Of a DNA stretch of 14,907 nucleotides, positions 1-7,601 are shown in pieces (position 1 is the first letter of the stretch; every line of letters begins with the position of its first letter). This DNA is from a bacterium (GTDB lineage Bacteria; BMS3Abin14), in contig CP070719.1 in the NCBI GenBank assembly GCA_020350725.1, positions 1,369,789 to 1,384,695 on the forward strand. Reading direction: 5' to 3'. The translations under genes were made by a program, and so were the position numbers. The notes under the pieces were generated by a model. It searched no databases, had not been told where the DNA came from, and saw only the letters and a list, made by a program, of their open reading frames with translations.

Positions 1-228
1 AAGTCATCGCGAGCTGTCCATGAGCGAAGCGATCTCGGGAAAGGCATTTACCACAGAGGGCCACAGAGCGGTCCCTTTCAGACCGCATCACAGAGGGCCA
101 CAGAGATGTTTTCAGTTTTGGATTTTGGATTCGTTAACAAATCACTAATCACTAATCACTAATCACGGCTATTTTCAACTGCGAACCGGGAACCGTGAAC
201 GGTGAACCTTGAACCGTCCTTTCCCCTT
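1..228 (+). repeat. Mosaic intergenic repeat array 1
   Basis: No gene is seen here. Modules in order on the plus strand: A, a GTCATTGCGA...GAAGCAATC type element (about 4-40, here a diverged copy); B, a TTTACCACAGAGG element enclosing a hairpin (about 47-115, stem 68-73 with 81-86); C, TTTTGGATTTTGGATTCG (about 116-133); D, a tandem AATCACT heptamer with nearly four copies (140-166); and E, GAACCGTGAACGGTGAAC-like (about 181-217), which contains the inverted repeat ACCGT-GA-ACGGT. The same modules recur in the same order in the four other arrays of the window. The array abuts the 3' end of the CsgG-like gene, which reads towards it on the minus strand. No terminator with a T-run was found for that gene. 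Confidence 0.85.
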
Positions 229-1188
229 TCACTGTATTTTTAATATATCTCCCCTCTTGAATCCGGATCCCTCCACGACCTCCGCCACGGAGAACTTATC
301 GGAAACCTGGATGATCCTGATCGTCCCGGCCTTCGTCAGCGAGCTTCCCAGGCTCAGGCCCGTGGCGGGATCGATGAGGTCCTCACCCTTCGAGTAAAGG
401 GTGAGGAAAGTCCCTTCGCTGATGTTCATGTTATACCCCGCGTTCACATAGACCTTGTTGCCCTCCACCTTGACCACCCTTCCTTCCCAGGGAAGGCTTT
501 CCGTGTTGTCGAGGACAAAGCTGACGGCGTTCTGCACGGCCTGCCTGGTGGCCTGGCCCAGAGCTGTTTTCTTGTAGGTGGTGCCACCGAAGACCACCCC
601 GCTGAAGAAAGCGATCCCTCCGATGCCGGTGCTCTTGATCTTGCCCTCGGCCCTGTGCGACTGGAGGATCTGGCCGGTGGTCGAATCGATGAGTCTCACG
701 TCGATGGCCACGTGACCGGTGTGAGAGGATCCGCCGATGCCGATCCCGGATATGGCTATTCCTCCTGCCCCGCCGCTCTCCCTCTCGATAAACTCCGTCA
801 CTGTCCCTTTTACGAGGACCTGAGCTCCCAGGAGATCACCGACTCTGGCCGCTGTTTCCTGGCGAACGCGGCCGCTGGCGCCAAGGTCCTGTTCGGCCAG
901 GATCTCATCCAGTGCCCCTCGTTCCACGACGATAAACTGGTTGGTCTTCATGAGCTCGGTGATCACCATCTCGGTGAGTTTATCCTCGATCTGCCAACTC
1001 CTGTCCCACCAGCGGTATGCGATGTCGTTATCGAATTCGAGGACGGCGATCCGCTTTTTGGGACCACTGTAGGGCGGATATGAGATCTCTTCCATTACCT
1101 CCTGCTGTCCCGCTCCGCCGTAGGTTGCACACGAAGCAGCCACGAACAAAAGCAGGGCAGCGGAAAGGAAATGAATCCAGGTTCTCAT
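229..1188 (-). CDS. CsgG/FlgT-like outer-membrane-associated lipoprotein
   Basis: Predicted lipoprotein of 319 residues. A signal peptide (hydrophobic residues 5-18) ends at Cys20 in the context VAASC, a slightly atypical lipobox with Ala at -3. The middle part carries CsgG-family signatures: ERGALDEILAEQDLGASG, then LLGAQVLVKGTVTEF and VAIDVRLIDSTTGQIL. The last ~85 residues (from about LPWEGRVVKVEGNKVYVNAG) look like the C-terminal domain of flagellar assembly protein FlgT. CsgG-family proteins act in the cell envelope, in curli export or as accessory lipoproteins; which applies here cannot be told from sequence. The ATG at 1188 was preferred to one at 1224 because GAGGAG lies 8 nt upstream and the signal peptide then starts the protein. 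It is the last gene of the minus-strand run, 188 nt after the CheY-like gene. Confidence 0.85.
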   Translation of the reverse strand: MRTWIHFLSAALLLFVAASCATYGGAGQQEVMEEISYPPYSGPKKRIAVLEFDNDIAYRWWDRSWQIEDKLTEMVITELMKTNQFIVVERGALDEILAEQDLGASGRVRQETAARVGDLLGAQVLVKGTVTEFIERESGGAGGIAISGIGIGGSSHTGHVAIDVRLIDSTTGQILQSHRAEGKIKSTGIGGIAFFSGVVFGGTTYKKTALGQATRQAVQNAVSFVLDNTESLPWEGRVVKVEGNKVYVNAGYNMNISEGTFLTLYSKGEDLIDPATGLSLGSSLTKAGTIRIIQVSDKFSVAEVVEGSGFKRGDILKIQ

Positions 1189-1205
1189 GACAGCATCTCC
1201 TCTCT

Positions 1206-1221
1206 CCCTGTCAGGACAGGG
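1206..1221 (-). other. Stem-loop just upstream of the CsgG-like gene's ribosome binding site
   Basis: CCCTGTC (1206-1212) and GACAGGG (1215-1221) form a perfect inverted repeat. The realistic stem is 6 bp with a 4-nt loop. On the minus-strand transcript it ends 3 nt before the GAGGAG Shine-Dalgarno sequence (1197-1202). There is no T-run after it, so it is not an obvious terminator. It could influence translation or mRNA stability, which is inference. The rest of the 1189-1376 spacer holds no recognised promoter. Confidence 0.4.
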
Positions 1222-1376
1222 CATGTTCTTCGTCTCTTACGGGCGCTTCCTGCGCCACTTCCGCATCCGCCCAGGCGGGCGAAACTATCCGGAAATCGCC
1301 TGGGATGAGGTCCCCGGGTTTCTGCGACACCGTCGATGTCATCTGGGCTCTGGTGAAAAGCGGCAGGGTGTCGTAT

Positions 1377-1772
1377 CTAACCGTGGTTCCTGGCCGACCC
1401 GAGGAGTTCTTCCACCTTTCCGACCAGCTGCTTCTGGGTGAAGGGTTTGGACAGGAATCCATCCGCGCCGCACCTTTCAGCATTTTCCCTGTTCGCGTCA
1501 TCGTCGTAAAAAGCACTGATCAGAAGGATCGGTGTCTTCCTCTCCATATCCAGGCTCCTGATGACGATCGCCACGTTGAATCCGTCTCCCCTGGGCATGG
1601 AGATATCGCTGATGACCAGATCCGGTTTGATCTCACCGAACCGGTGAACAGCTTCCTCTCCGTCCTCAGCGAGGTGGACATCATATCCCGCCCTCTGAAG
1701 TATGATCCTGATGATCTCCTGGATGCTCGGATCGTCATCGACAACGAGGATGGTTGCGTTCTTTTCATTCAT
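1377..1772 (-). CDS. CheY-like single-domain response regulator
   Basis: A stand-alone receiver domain of 131 residues with all phosphorylation residues present: the acidic pair Asp12/Asp13 in VVDDDP, phospho-acceptor Asp56 in DLVISDISMP, Ser86 at the Ser/Thr switch position, and Lys109 in FLSKPF. Family knowledge: such proteins accept phosphate from a histidine kinase and signal by protein-protein contact. There is no output domain and no kinase gene in the window. Its ATG overlaps the TGA of the upstream DUF4388 regulator by 3 nt (ATGA context at 1769-1772), so the two are probably translationally coupled. It is the only intact phospho-acceptor among the three signalling proteins of this cluster. 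Confidence 0.93.
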   Translation of the reverse strand: MNEKNATILVVDDDPSIQEIIRIILQRAGYDVHLAEDGEEAVHRFGEIKPDLVISDISMPRGDGFNVAIVIRSLDMERKTPILLISAFYDDDANRENAERCGADGFLSKPFTQKQLVGKVEELLGSARNHG

Positions 1773-3262
1773 AAGATCATGTCCCCGGTTTCTTCGCTCC
1801 CGTCGACCAGGTGGTGAAAGAGCTCTTTTATCATGTCAACAGCGAAGGGACCCTCTACTCTTCCAGGATCCCCCCTTCGGTGGACAAAGGGACGCTTCAG
1901 GTCTTCCTGGACGAATTCGCGAATGAGGGGGCATGAATCCTGTTCCCCGTTGCCATGGTCTGTTAGAAGAATAGCACCTAAGGAACCCTCTGAAAAGGGC
2001 CTCCACATGGGTTGAGCATTGCTGTCGAAGGGAAGCACGAAGAGCTGGATCCTGGTCTTGTCGCTGATCTCCAGGCTTCCCAGATTTCCGAAGGAAGCCC
2101 TCAGCACTTCCTGGTTGGAAAAATTGTCCCGGGAGAGACTGAACTCCTTCAACTCCCCGATCTCGGCGAGAAATGTCCTCAGAAGGTCCGCTGTGGAGGA
2201 GAAAAGAAGTATCCTGCCCCAGCCCAAACCCTCGTACCGGACGTCGCTCTTCTCCAGCAGCTTGCGTATTCCCAGTGCCAGATGGGTCTCGATCAGGTGA
2301 GTTCCCTCTCTCTTGGACGCCCGTTTTTCCCGCAGGGGCGTCAGGATCCCCTTCTGAATGAGCCCGAGAATAGACTTGCACGTCTCGTAATCCGTATAGG
2401 AGGACTTCTCGATGATCTCCTCCACAGTCTGGTAGAACTCCAGGAGGAGCAGGACCTCGTGCGTCACCGGCCTGAGGTCCCTGGGCAGGTCTCCGGGTTT
2501 TTTGTTGACTATCAGAACGTCCTCAGGGCCTGGCATGCTGGACTGGATGGCCTCCCACTCGTCCAGCTGACGCATTCCCTCCATGAGGAGAGCATCCGTC
2601 GAGCGGGAAATGCTCCTGAAGGTATTGAACTGCTCGGGCTGGTACTTGAAGGTCCCCTCTTTCCATCTCAGCATCCTGTAAAGAGCCTTTTCCCCCTTGA
2701 TGCTCTCGCCGTGCAGGGCGTTGATCACCTCTCCCTTTCTAAGGTACACGGTCCCCGTCTGGTCTCCCAAGGTCAGGGTCAGGATGCCTGTCCGGCGGTT
2801 CAGGCTGAATATCTGGAGGAGATCGACCAGTGAGACCTCCTGGAGATGGCCCTCGACCCCTGACCCGATGTTCATCATCCGGTCGCTTTCCTTTTTCTCG
2901 GTGCTCAGAACATGCGAAATCTTAAGGTTGATCTCCTCCCAACGGAAGGGCTTGATGACCGTGGGATCAGGGCCGATGGAGGCCAGGGTGGTATCCTTCT
3001 CACGATCGGCATTGATCATGTAGAGGAACGGTATGTGATAGGTTCCGGGATTGTTCCTGAGGAAGGCCCTCAGACGTTCGCCGTCGAAAACGGGCAGATG
3101 ATAGTTGGTTATCACCAGGTCCGGTTTGGAAACGACTGCCGCCTCGAGGGCCGAAGCCCCGTCGGCGGCGGTCTCCACGTCAAAGGCTGCTTTTCTCAGC
3201 CGCCTGCCCAGCTTCTTGAGCAGGCCGTCGTCCGGATCGACAAGGAGTATTCGGTGGGTCAT
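1769..3262 (-). CDS. Pseudo-receiver / DUF4388 regulator with GTPase-like C-terminus
   Basis: A 497-residue multidomain regulator. Residues 1-120 have a receiver fold, but the phospho-acceptor position is Asn53 (DLVITNYHLP), the acidic pair is Asp9-Pro10, and the Ser/Thr switch is Asn84; Lys104 in VIKPF is kept. It should not be phosphorylated in the usual way. Residues about 135-215 match DUF4388 (PatA-type): SLVDLLQIFSLNRRTG, then VYLRKGEVINA, then MLRWKEGTFKY. Residues about 265-310 look like a winged helix. Residues about 345-485 resemble a small MglA-like GTPase without a P-loop: TRIQLFVLPFDSNAQPMW...GSLGAILLTD lines up with the G3 region and following strand. The GTPase relation is inference and less certain than the other domains. 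The start lies 3 nt after the upstream stop; the ribosome binding site is weak. Confidence 0.88.
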   Translation of the reverse strand: MTHRILLVDPDDGLLKKLGRRLRKAAFDVETAADGASALEAAVVSKPDLVITNYHLPVFDGERLRAFLRNNPGTYHIPFLYMINADREKDTTLASIGPDPTVIKPFRWEEINLKISHVLSTEKKESDRMMNIGSGVEGHLQEVSLVDLLQIFSLNRRTGILTLTLGDQTGTVYLRKGEVINALHGESIKGEKALYRMLRWKEGTFKYQPEQFNTFRSISRSTDALLMEGMRQLDEWEAIQSSMPGPEDVLIVNKKPGDLPRDLRPVTHEVLLLLEFYQTVEEIIEKSSYTDYETCKSILGLIQKGILTPLREKRASKREGTHLIETHLALGIRKLLEKSDVRYEGLGWGRILLFSSTADLLRTFLAEIGELKEFSLSRDNFSNQEVLRASFGNLGSLEISDKTRIQLFVLPFDSNAQPMWRPFSEGSLGAILLTDHGNGEQDSCPLIREFVQEDLKRPFVHRRGDPGRVEGPFAVDMIKELFHHLVDGSEETGDMIL

Positions 3263-3265
3263 GGG

Positions 3266-4699
3266 TCAGATCTGGTCCTGGAGGGAGTATTCTTCCCTCA
3301 GTTTGAACACCAGCCGTTCAACGATCCTGTCGTGGGAGGTGTGCAGGCCACGCCACGCATCCCCTTTGGAATGAACGGCGACCAGCCCATAGGCGTTGAG
3401 GTCGGTAAGGAACAGGATGAACTGAAAGGACTGGGCCCTTTCGGGTGGGATAGAGAGCGTGTTGATGTTCAGTTCCTTAAGGGTGTGGGCCCCGGACATG
3501 TCACCGAGGACGCCGATCCTGGTGGAAGCCTTCGCGATCGCTGTGTCCTTCTGAAGGAGGGCCTCGGTGATGAAGACGTTGTCCGTTCCAATAAAAAGGA
3601 GACCCCTGCGGTCCGGGTGGAGGACAATATCGCCGGCGATCGCCTCCTGAAGGAGGTACGTGAAACCCGCCCGAAACCGTGTCTGGCTCGTGTCCTTGAG
3701 GGTCCGGATCTCCTCCTGTTTTCCTCCTCCGGTAAACTCCTCGACGATGTCCCAGAAACCTTTTCCCCTCCAGGAAACCATGTTGAACGGGTCCTTTCTG
3801 CTCTCGGTCCCCCGTTCAAGGGCTCTCATCAGCATCTGGTCGACCGTGGTACCGTCCTCCGGGTAACAGGAAAAGCCGAAGTGCGGTGAAAGCTTGAATC
3901 GATCGAGCCGCTCCACCAGAAATTCAAGCTGCTCGAATCCCTTCCGGATCCTCTGTATGGCGATGCGGCAGCCAAGACTGTCCGTGTCGGGAAGGGCGAT
4001 AAGGAACCGGAAATTTCCGGCGTGGGCGACGACATCGTATTCCCGCATGATACCCCTGAGCGTCTCGGTGACATCCCGGAGCATGGCCTGAACGAGACGG
4101 TAGGTCATCCCCTTCTGGAAGCTCTCGACCCCCTCGAATTCCAGACTGATGAGGCCCAGCCTGCGGCGATACCGTCGGCAGAGGTTAATGTGGCGGTGGA
4201 CGAAATCCAGGAGAAAGGTCTCATTGTAACTGTCTGAATCAAGGTCCTTGAGGGGATGGTGTCGTATCTTGTCGAGGGTAAGGGCGCTGTTGAGGAAGGG
4301 GCTGAACTCCTCCACGATCTCTTTGGCGGTCTTCAGGACCCAGTCCTCAACGGTCGTGCCCTTGGATGTCCTGAGCTGAATGTGGACCAGGCCTGACAGG
4401 AGGTCGTGATGGAGGATGGGCAGGAAGACGCTGTTGAGGTGGACCCTTCCGTCACGCTGTTCAAAAAATGGTTTGCCGGTGGATATCTCTTCGTGGCGGT
4501 GGATGATCTCACCCGGATCTATGGGATAGCGCCTGTCGGACATCCCTCTGGCACAGATGTTCCGGAAGGACTGATCCATGTCAAGGATCCAGATGGTGCC
4601 TGCCAGGCCGTCCACCTTCTCCATGAGCTCCGAGAGCAGGTCCTCCGACAGCTTGGTCAGGTCCTGAATGTCCTCAATCCTCTGAACGATCCGAGCCAT
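3266..4699 (-). CDS. Degenerate GGDEF-domain signalling protein
   Basis: A soluble 477-residue protein with no membrane segment. Residues about 10-140 form a GAF-like sensor region. Residues about 155-295 have GGDEF-domain architecture: YNETFLLDFVHRHINLCRRYRR, then LGLISLEFEGVESF, then a strand ending in FLIALPDTD, then FGFSCYPEDGTTVDQMLMRA. The signature GGDEF is replaced by GNFRF (228-232), so diguanylate cyclase activity is not expected. The last ~150 residues (about 335-477) form a further mixed alpha/beta domain that was not recognised; a sensory DICT-like fold is one possibility. The ATG at 4699 was chosen because the longer reading frame (to 4864) overlaps the VanZ gene and its extra N-terminus looks like a frame shadow. 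It starts 19 nt after the VanZ stop and has a poor ribosome binding site. Confidence 0.85.
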   Translation of the reverse strand: MARIVQRIEDIQDLTKLSEDLLSELMEKVDGLAGTIWILDMDQSFRNICARGMSDRRYPIDPGEIIHRHEEISTGKPFFEQRDGRVHLNSVFLPILHHDLLSGLVHIQLRTSKGTTVEDWVLKTAKEIVEEFSPFLNSALTLDKIRHHPLKDLDSDSYNETFLLDFVHRHINLCRRYRRRLGLISLEFEGVESFQKGMTYRLVQAMLRDVTETLRGIMREYDVVAHAGNFRFLIALPDTDSLGCRIAIQRIRKGFEQLEFLVERLDRFKLSPHFGFSCYPEDGTTVDQMLMRALERGTESRKDPFNMVSWRGKGFWDIVEEFTGGGKQEEIRTLKDTSQTRFRAGFTYLLQEAIAGDIVLHPDRRGLLFIGTDNVFITEALLQKDTAIAKASTRIGVLGDMSGAHTLKELNINTLSIPPERAQSFQFILFLTDLNAYGLVAVHSKGDAWRGLHTSHDRIVERLVFKLREEYSLQDQI

Positions 4700-4718
4700 G
4701 TGATAATACCGAGATAAG

Positions 4719-5204
4719 TCAGGCGGTCTCTCTGCTCTGCCCTTTGGCCTTCCGCTCGCGTAAAAGGAGGTATAGGAGGGACCCGACAATCGCGCCGATC
4801 GTATCCGCGAGGATGTCCAGGGTGTCGAACTGCCTCGTCGGGATGGAGAACTGATGGAGTTCATCGAGAAGTCCGAAGGCGGCGCAGACAGCCGCTACCC
4901 ACACCAGGCTCTGCAGGGGTCGTGTGGTCAGGTCGGACTGGATAAAAGCCCTGGTGGTGACAAAGGCGAGGACCATAAACTCTACTCCGTGAGCCGCGAT
5001 GTTGAGTATCTCCGGATGGTCGGGGAAGGCATTCCCCTTCAGGGACGAAAGGATGAATATCCCCACGGCGACAGCGGCAGGGGGTCCCCATATGGCGGGG
5101 TTCCCTCCCAAAATCCCTGACCCCTTGCCCGAGCCGTTCATCGATCCGGATTCTCCACACCATACCTTTCTGCCGAATCCGTCTCCCCGCGAGGAGGGCC
5201 GCAT
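4719..5204 (-). CDS. VanZ-family integral membrane protein
   Basis: A small membrane protein of 161 residues (140 if started at the internal ATG at 5141) with about four hydrophobic segments: PAIWGPPAAVAVGIFILSSL, the HGVEFMVLAFVTTRAF region, SLVWVAAVCAAFGLL, and ILADTIGAIVGSLLYLLL. The VanZ pattern is clear: DELHQFSIPTRQFDTLDILADTIGAIVG. The family includes the teicoplanin-resistance accessory protein VanZ but is broad, and most members have no known role, so no resistance function should be inferred. The long start leaves a 17-nt gap to the preceding stop and suits the operon's tight packing, but it lacks a clear ribosome binding site. The 5141 start has GGAG about 12 nt upstream. The start is therefore uncertain. 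Confidence 0.85.
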   Translation of the reverse strand: MRPSSRGDGFGRKVWCGESGSMNGSGKGSGILGGNPAIWGPPAAVAVGIFILSSLKGNAFPDHPEILNIAAHGVEFMVLAFVTTRAFIQSDLTTRPLQSLVWVAAVCAAFGLLDELHQFSIPTRQFDTLDILADTIGAIVGSLLYLLLRERKAKGQSRETA

Positions 5205-5221
5205 TCAGGGGCAGAGCGGAA

Positions 5222-5728
5222 CTACATCTTGTATTTGCTGAAATCCTCCGGATCGAGTTTGTCCAGGAGGTCCGTCCATTTGTCCTTCTCGCTGTCTCCG
5301 GAGATCTCCAGGGACGCAATCTCGATAGCGGATTGCTCGAAGACGGAACTGTCAATGAAGATGGGGGCCTGGGATCGGACGGCGAGGGCGACGGCATCGG
5401 ACGGCCGTGAATCGATCATCACCTCCGTTTGATCCCTTTCCAGAAGGATTGTCGCATAGAAGGTATTGTCCTTCAGATCGGTGACGGACACCCTCTTCAC
5501 GCTCATGCCCGTGTCCCTGACAACTGAGTTCAGGAGATCGTGGGTCATGGGACGCGGCGGCCGGACCTCCCCAAGGTGCATGGCTATCGAATTGGCCTCG
5601 AAGAGGCCGATCCAGATGGGCATAACCCTTTCCCCGGCCTTTTCCTTGAGGATCAATACCGGGTTATTGCTGTTGGGATCGATGGTCAGCCCCTGAACAA
5701 CGACTTCTATCATCTGCTTGTCGGTCAC
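5222..5728 (-). CDS. Bifunctional nuclease (BFN/DUF151) family protein
   Basis: A 168-residue protein of the BFN/DUF151 family. Characteristic stretches are LPIWIG-type VMPIWIGLFEANSIAM, then RPMTHDLLNSVV, then FYATILLER and DSRPSDAVALAVR. Plant and some bacterial members have been reported to degrade nucleic acids, but the in vivo role in bacteria is not settled. It starts with GTG at 5728, with GGAGG 7 nt upstream, and the start overlaps the miaB stop codon (GTGA), indicating translational coupling. miaB followed by this family is a familiar order in deltaproteobacteria (recalled, not checked). The last ~25 residues are charged and more variable than the core. Confidence 0.93.
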   Translation of the reverse strand: MTDKQMIEVVVQGLTIDPNSNNPVLILKEKAGERVMPIWIGLFEANSIAMHLGEVRPPRPMTHDLLNSVVRDTGMSVKRVSVTDLKDNTFYATILLERDQTEVMIDSRPSDAVALAVRSQAPIFIDSSVFEQSAIEIASLEISGDSEKDKWTDLLDKLDPEDFSKYKM

Positions 5729-7038
5729 GATACGACCTCCCCTTCCAGATGGATTTTTCGGGAGCGAAGGATCCTGACATCCACCTCGCAGCCCACCATC
5801 GATGGGCTGCCCGGGAAATGGACGATGAAGTTGTTCCTCGTTCTGCCCTCGAGCATCCCGTTTGACCGCCGACCTGATCCCTCCACGAGGACTCCGACCG
5901 TCCTCCCGACCATTGAGCTGTGTTTCCCGGCGGTGATCCTGTTCTGAACCTCCTGGAGTTCCGGCAGCCAGGATCGCTTGGTTTCGTGGGGTACGGGGTC
6001 CTCCAGATCGGCGGCTGCCGTGCCCGGCCTGGCTGAGAACCTGAAGGAGAAGGCGTTCTGATAACCCACCGTGTCGACCAGGCTGAGGGTCCTGTCGAAA
6101 TCCGCCCTCTCCTCTCCAGGAAACCCTACAATGATATCCGTTGTAATCTCAACCTCCGGGATGAGAGACCTCAGCATGGAGACCTTCTCCAGATATTCTC
6201 CCGACGTGTAGCACCGTCTCATGGCGGCGAGGATCCTGTCGGAGCCTGCCTGGACCGGGAGGTGAATATGCTCGCAGACACTGGGGAGACCGGCCATGGC
6301 GTGGACCAGACCCTCGGAGAAATCCTTGGGGTGGGAAGTGACGAACCTGAGGCGTTCAAGGCCGTCCAGGGCGTCAACACTCTCGAGAAGATCGATAAAT
6401 CCGCCGCCGGTTGACGGCTCACGGTACGAGTTGACGTTCTGGCCGAGGAGGGTGATCTCCTTCGCCCCGTGGGCGATGAGATACCGGGCCTCCTCGAGAA
6501 TCTCATCCCGGGAGCGGCTGATCTCCCGGCCTCTGACCAGAGGAACCACGCAGTAGGCGCAGAAATTGTCGCAGCCCTTCATGATGGTGAGCAGCGCGGT
6601 GGGGCCCTTTCTGGAACCGGCACGGGGAGCACCGGCAGTTGGGACCCTGTCTGCGTCCTCGTCAATCCGGCAGAGCCTTCGACCGCTTGTGATGCGCTCC
6701 TCCAAAATGGAGGCAAGCTGATCGATGTTGTGTGTACCGAAGACGATGTCGACCATGGGAGCCCGGGCCAGGATCCTCTCCCCCTCCTGCTGGGCCACGC
6801 AACCTCCGACACCGATGAGGAGATCAGGTTTCTCCTCCTTGAGGGGTTTTAACCTCCCGAGGAGGCTGTAAACCTTCTGCTCGGCCTTCTCCCTGATGGA
6901 GCAGGTGTTGAGGATGACGAGATCCGCCTCATCCTCGGCGGCCGCCGGAAGATATCGATCCTGGAGAAAGGCGTAGATCTTCTCCGAGTCATAGACGTTC
7001 ATCTGGCAACCGAAGGTCTTTACATATACTTTTTCCAT
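5725..7038 (-). CDS. miaB: tRNA-2-methylthio-N6-dimethylallyladenosine synthase MiaB
   Basis: A radical-SAM methylthiotransferase of 437 residues, the usual length of the family. It converts N6-isopentenyladenosine at position 37 of tRNAs reading UNN codons to its 2-methylthio form. The N-terminal UPF0004 domain holds Cys11, Cys46 and Cys80, which bind the auxiliary [4Fe-4S] cluster. The radical-SAM domain holds Cys156, Cys160 and Cys163 in MKGCDNFCAYC. A C-terminal TRAM domain covers about 370-437. The N-terminus KVYVKTFGCQMNVYDSE is typical of MiaB rather than RimO or MtaB. It begins 7 nt after the stop of the SLOG-fold gene and overlaps the nuclease-family gene by 3 nt. Confidence 0.97.
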   Translation of the reverse strand: MEKVYVKTFGCQMNVYDSEKIYAFLQDRYLPAAAEDEADLVILNTCSIREKAEQKVYSLLGRLKPLKEEKPDLLIGVGGCVAQQEGERILARAPMVDIVFGTHNIDQLASILEERITSGRRLCRIDEDADRVPTAGAPRAGSRKGPTALLTIMKGCDNFCAYCVVPLVRGREISRSRDEILEEARYLIAHGAKEITLLGQNVNSYREPSTGGGFIDLLESVDALDGLERLRFVTSHPKDFSEGLVHAMAGLPSVCEHIHLPVQAGSDRILAAMRRCYTSGEYLEKVSMLRSLIPEVEITTDIIVGFPGEERADFDRTLSLVDTVGYQNAFSFRFSARPGTAAADLEDPVPHETKRSWLPELQEVQNRITAGKHSSMVGRTVGVLVEGSGRRSNGMLEGRTRNNFIVHFPGSPSMVGCEVDVRILRSRKIHLEGEVVS

Positions 7039-7045
7039 AGTCCGT

Positions 7046-7501
7046 TCAGCGTTCCCCTAAAAGGGAAAAAGCTATGCGCACGGCCTCCTCCGGGCTGGCA
7101 GCCGGCAACATGCCCTCCAGATTCCAACTGCCCATATCCACAACAGGTTTTCCCGTGTTCAGGGCCAGAGCGATCTCGGACAGGGTGCCTGTTCCCCCTT
7201 TCATCGCGATAAGAGCGTCTGAACTCCTGACGACAAGGACATTCCTCCCGACCCCCATACCCGATGGGATGACGATCTGGATGTAGGGATTGGCCTGGCT
7301 CCTGTCCTCCCCCGGCAGGATGCCCAGAGTGAGGCCGCCGGCCTCGAAGGCGCCCCTGGAGGCGGACTCCATGATTCCGGAGAGACCTCCGCACACCAGA
7401 ACCGCTCCTTTTGCTGCGATGAGGCTGCCAATGTTTCGGGCAACGATATCTTCACGGTCTGACGGGTCTCCCGACCCGATAACACCGATCAACTTCGACA
7501 A
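7046..7501 (-). CDS. TIGR00725-type SLOG/LOG-fold nucleotide-binding protein
   Basis: A 151-residue Rossmann-like protein. Conserved glycine-rich stretches LVCGGLSGIMESASRGA and KGGTGTLSEIALAL identify the TIGR00725 group within the SLOG/LOG superfamily, relatives of lysine-decarboxylase-like phosphoribohydrolases and molybdenum cofactor carrier proteins. The exact substrate of this group is not known to me. The start is TTG at 7501, only 2 nt after the stop of the preceding 29-codon gene; its ribosome binding site (GAGGAAG) is formed by the last codons of that gene, which points to coupled translation. No hydrophobic or signal segment is present. Confidence 0.88.
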   Translation of the reverse strand: MSKLIGVIGSGDPSDREDIVARNIGSLIAAKGAVLVCGGLSGIMESASRGAFEAGGLTLGILPGEDRSQANPYIQIVIPSGMGVGRNVLVVRSSDALIAMKGGTGTLSEIALALNTGKPVVDMGSWNLEGMLPAASPEEAVRIAFSLLGER

Positions 7502-7503
7502 GG

Positions 7504-7593
7504 TTACTTCCTCTTGTGGCGACTGCGGGCGAGAAGTTTCTTGTGCTTGTGCTTTCGCATCTTCTTTCTTCTTTTTTTAATGACACTGCCCAA
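7504..7593 (-). CDS. AURKAIP1/COX24-domain very small basic protein
   Basis: A 29-codon gene too short for most gene finders. The product is extremely basic: (M)GSVIKKRRKKMRKHKHKK, then LLARSRHKRK. This closely fits the bacterial AURKAIP1/COX24-domain peptides (recognised from memory of the family), whose mitochondrial relatives associate with the small ribosomal subunit; a ribosome-linked role here is inference. The start is TTG at 7593, supported by the near-perfect AAAGGAGG at 7602-7609 with 8-nt spacing, and because the conserved GSVIKKRRKK begins there. It leads the minus-strand run containing miaB, and its last codons supply the ribosome binding site of the next gene. Confidence 0.85.
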   Translation of the reverse strand: MGSVIKKRRKKMRKHKHKKLLARSRHKRK

Positions 7594-7601
7594 CGAGCAT
7601 C

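Noticed and set aside
140-166. Tandem AATCACT units as a possible CRISPR-like or origin iteron array
   Set aside because: Units are contiguous 7-mers without spacers, recur in other spacers as part of module D, and no DnaA boxes, rep gene or cas gene are present.
4700-4864. Extending the GGDEF-like protein to an ATG at 4864
   Set aside because: The extra 55 residues lie wholly over the VanZ coding end and are serine/arginine/proline-rich, as expected of a frame shadow.
4719-5204. Antibiotic (teicoplanin) resistance function from VanZ similarity
   Set aside because: VanZ-like proteins are widespread in bacteria without glycopeptide resistance, and no vanHAX-type genes are nearby.
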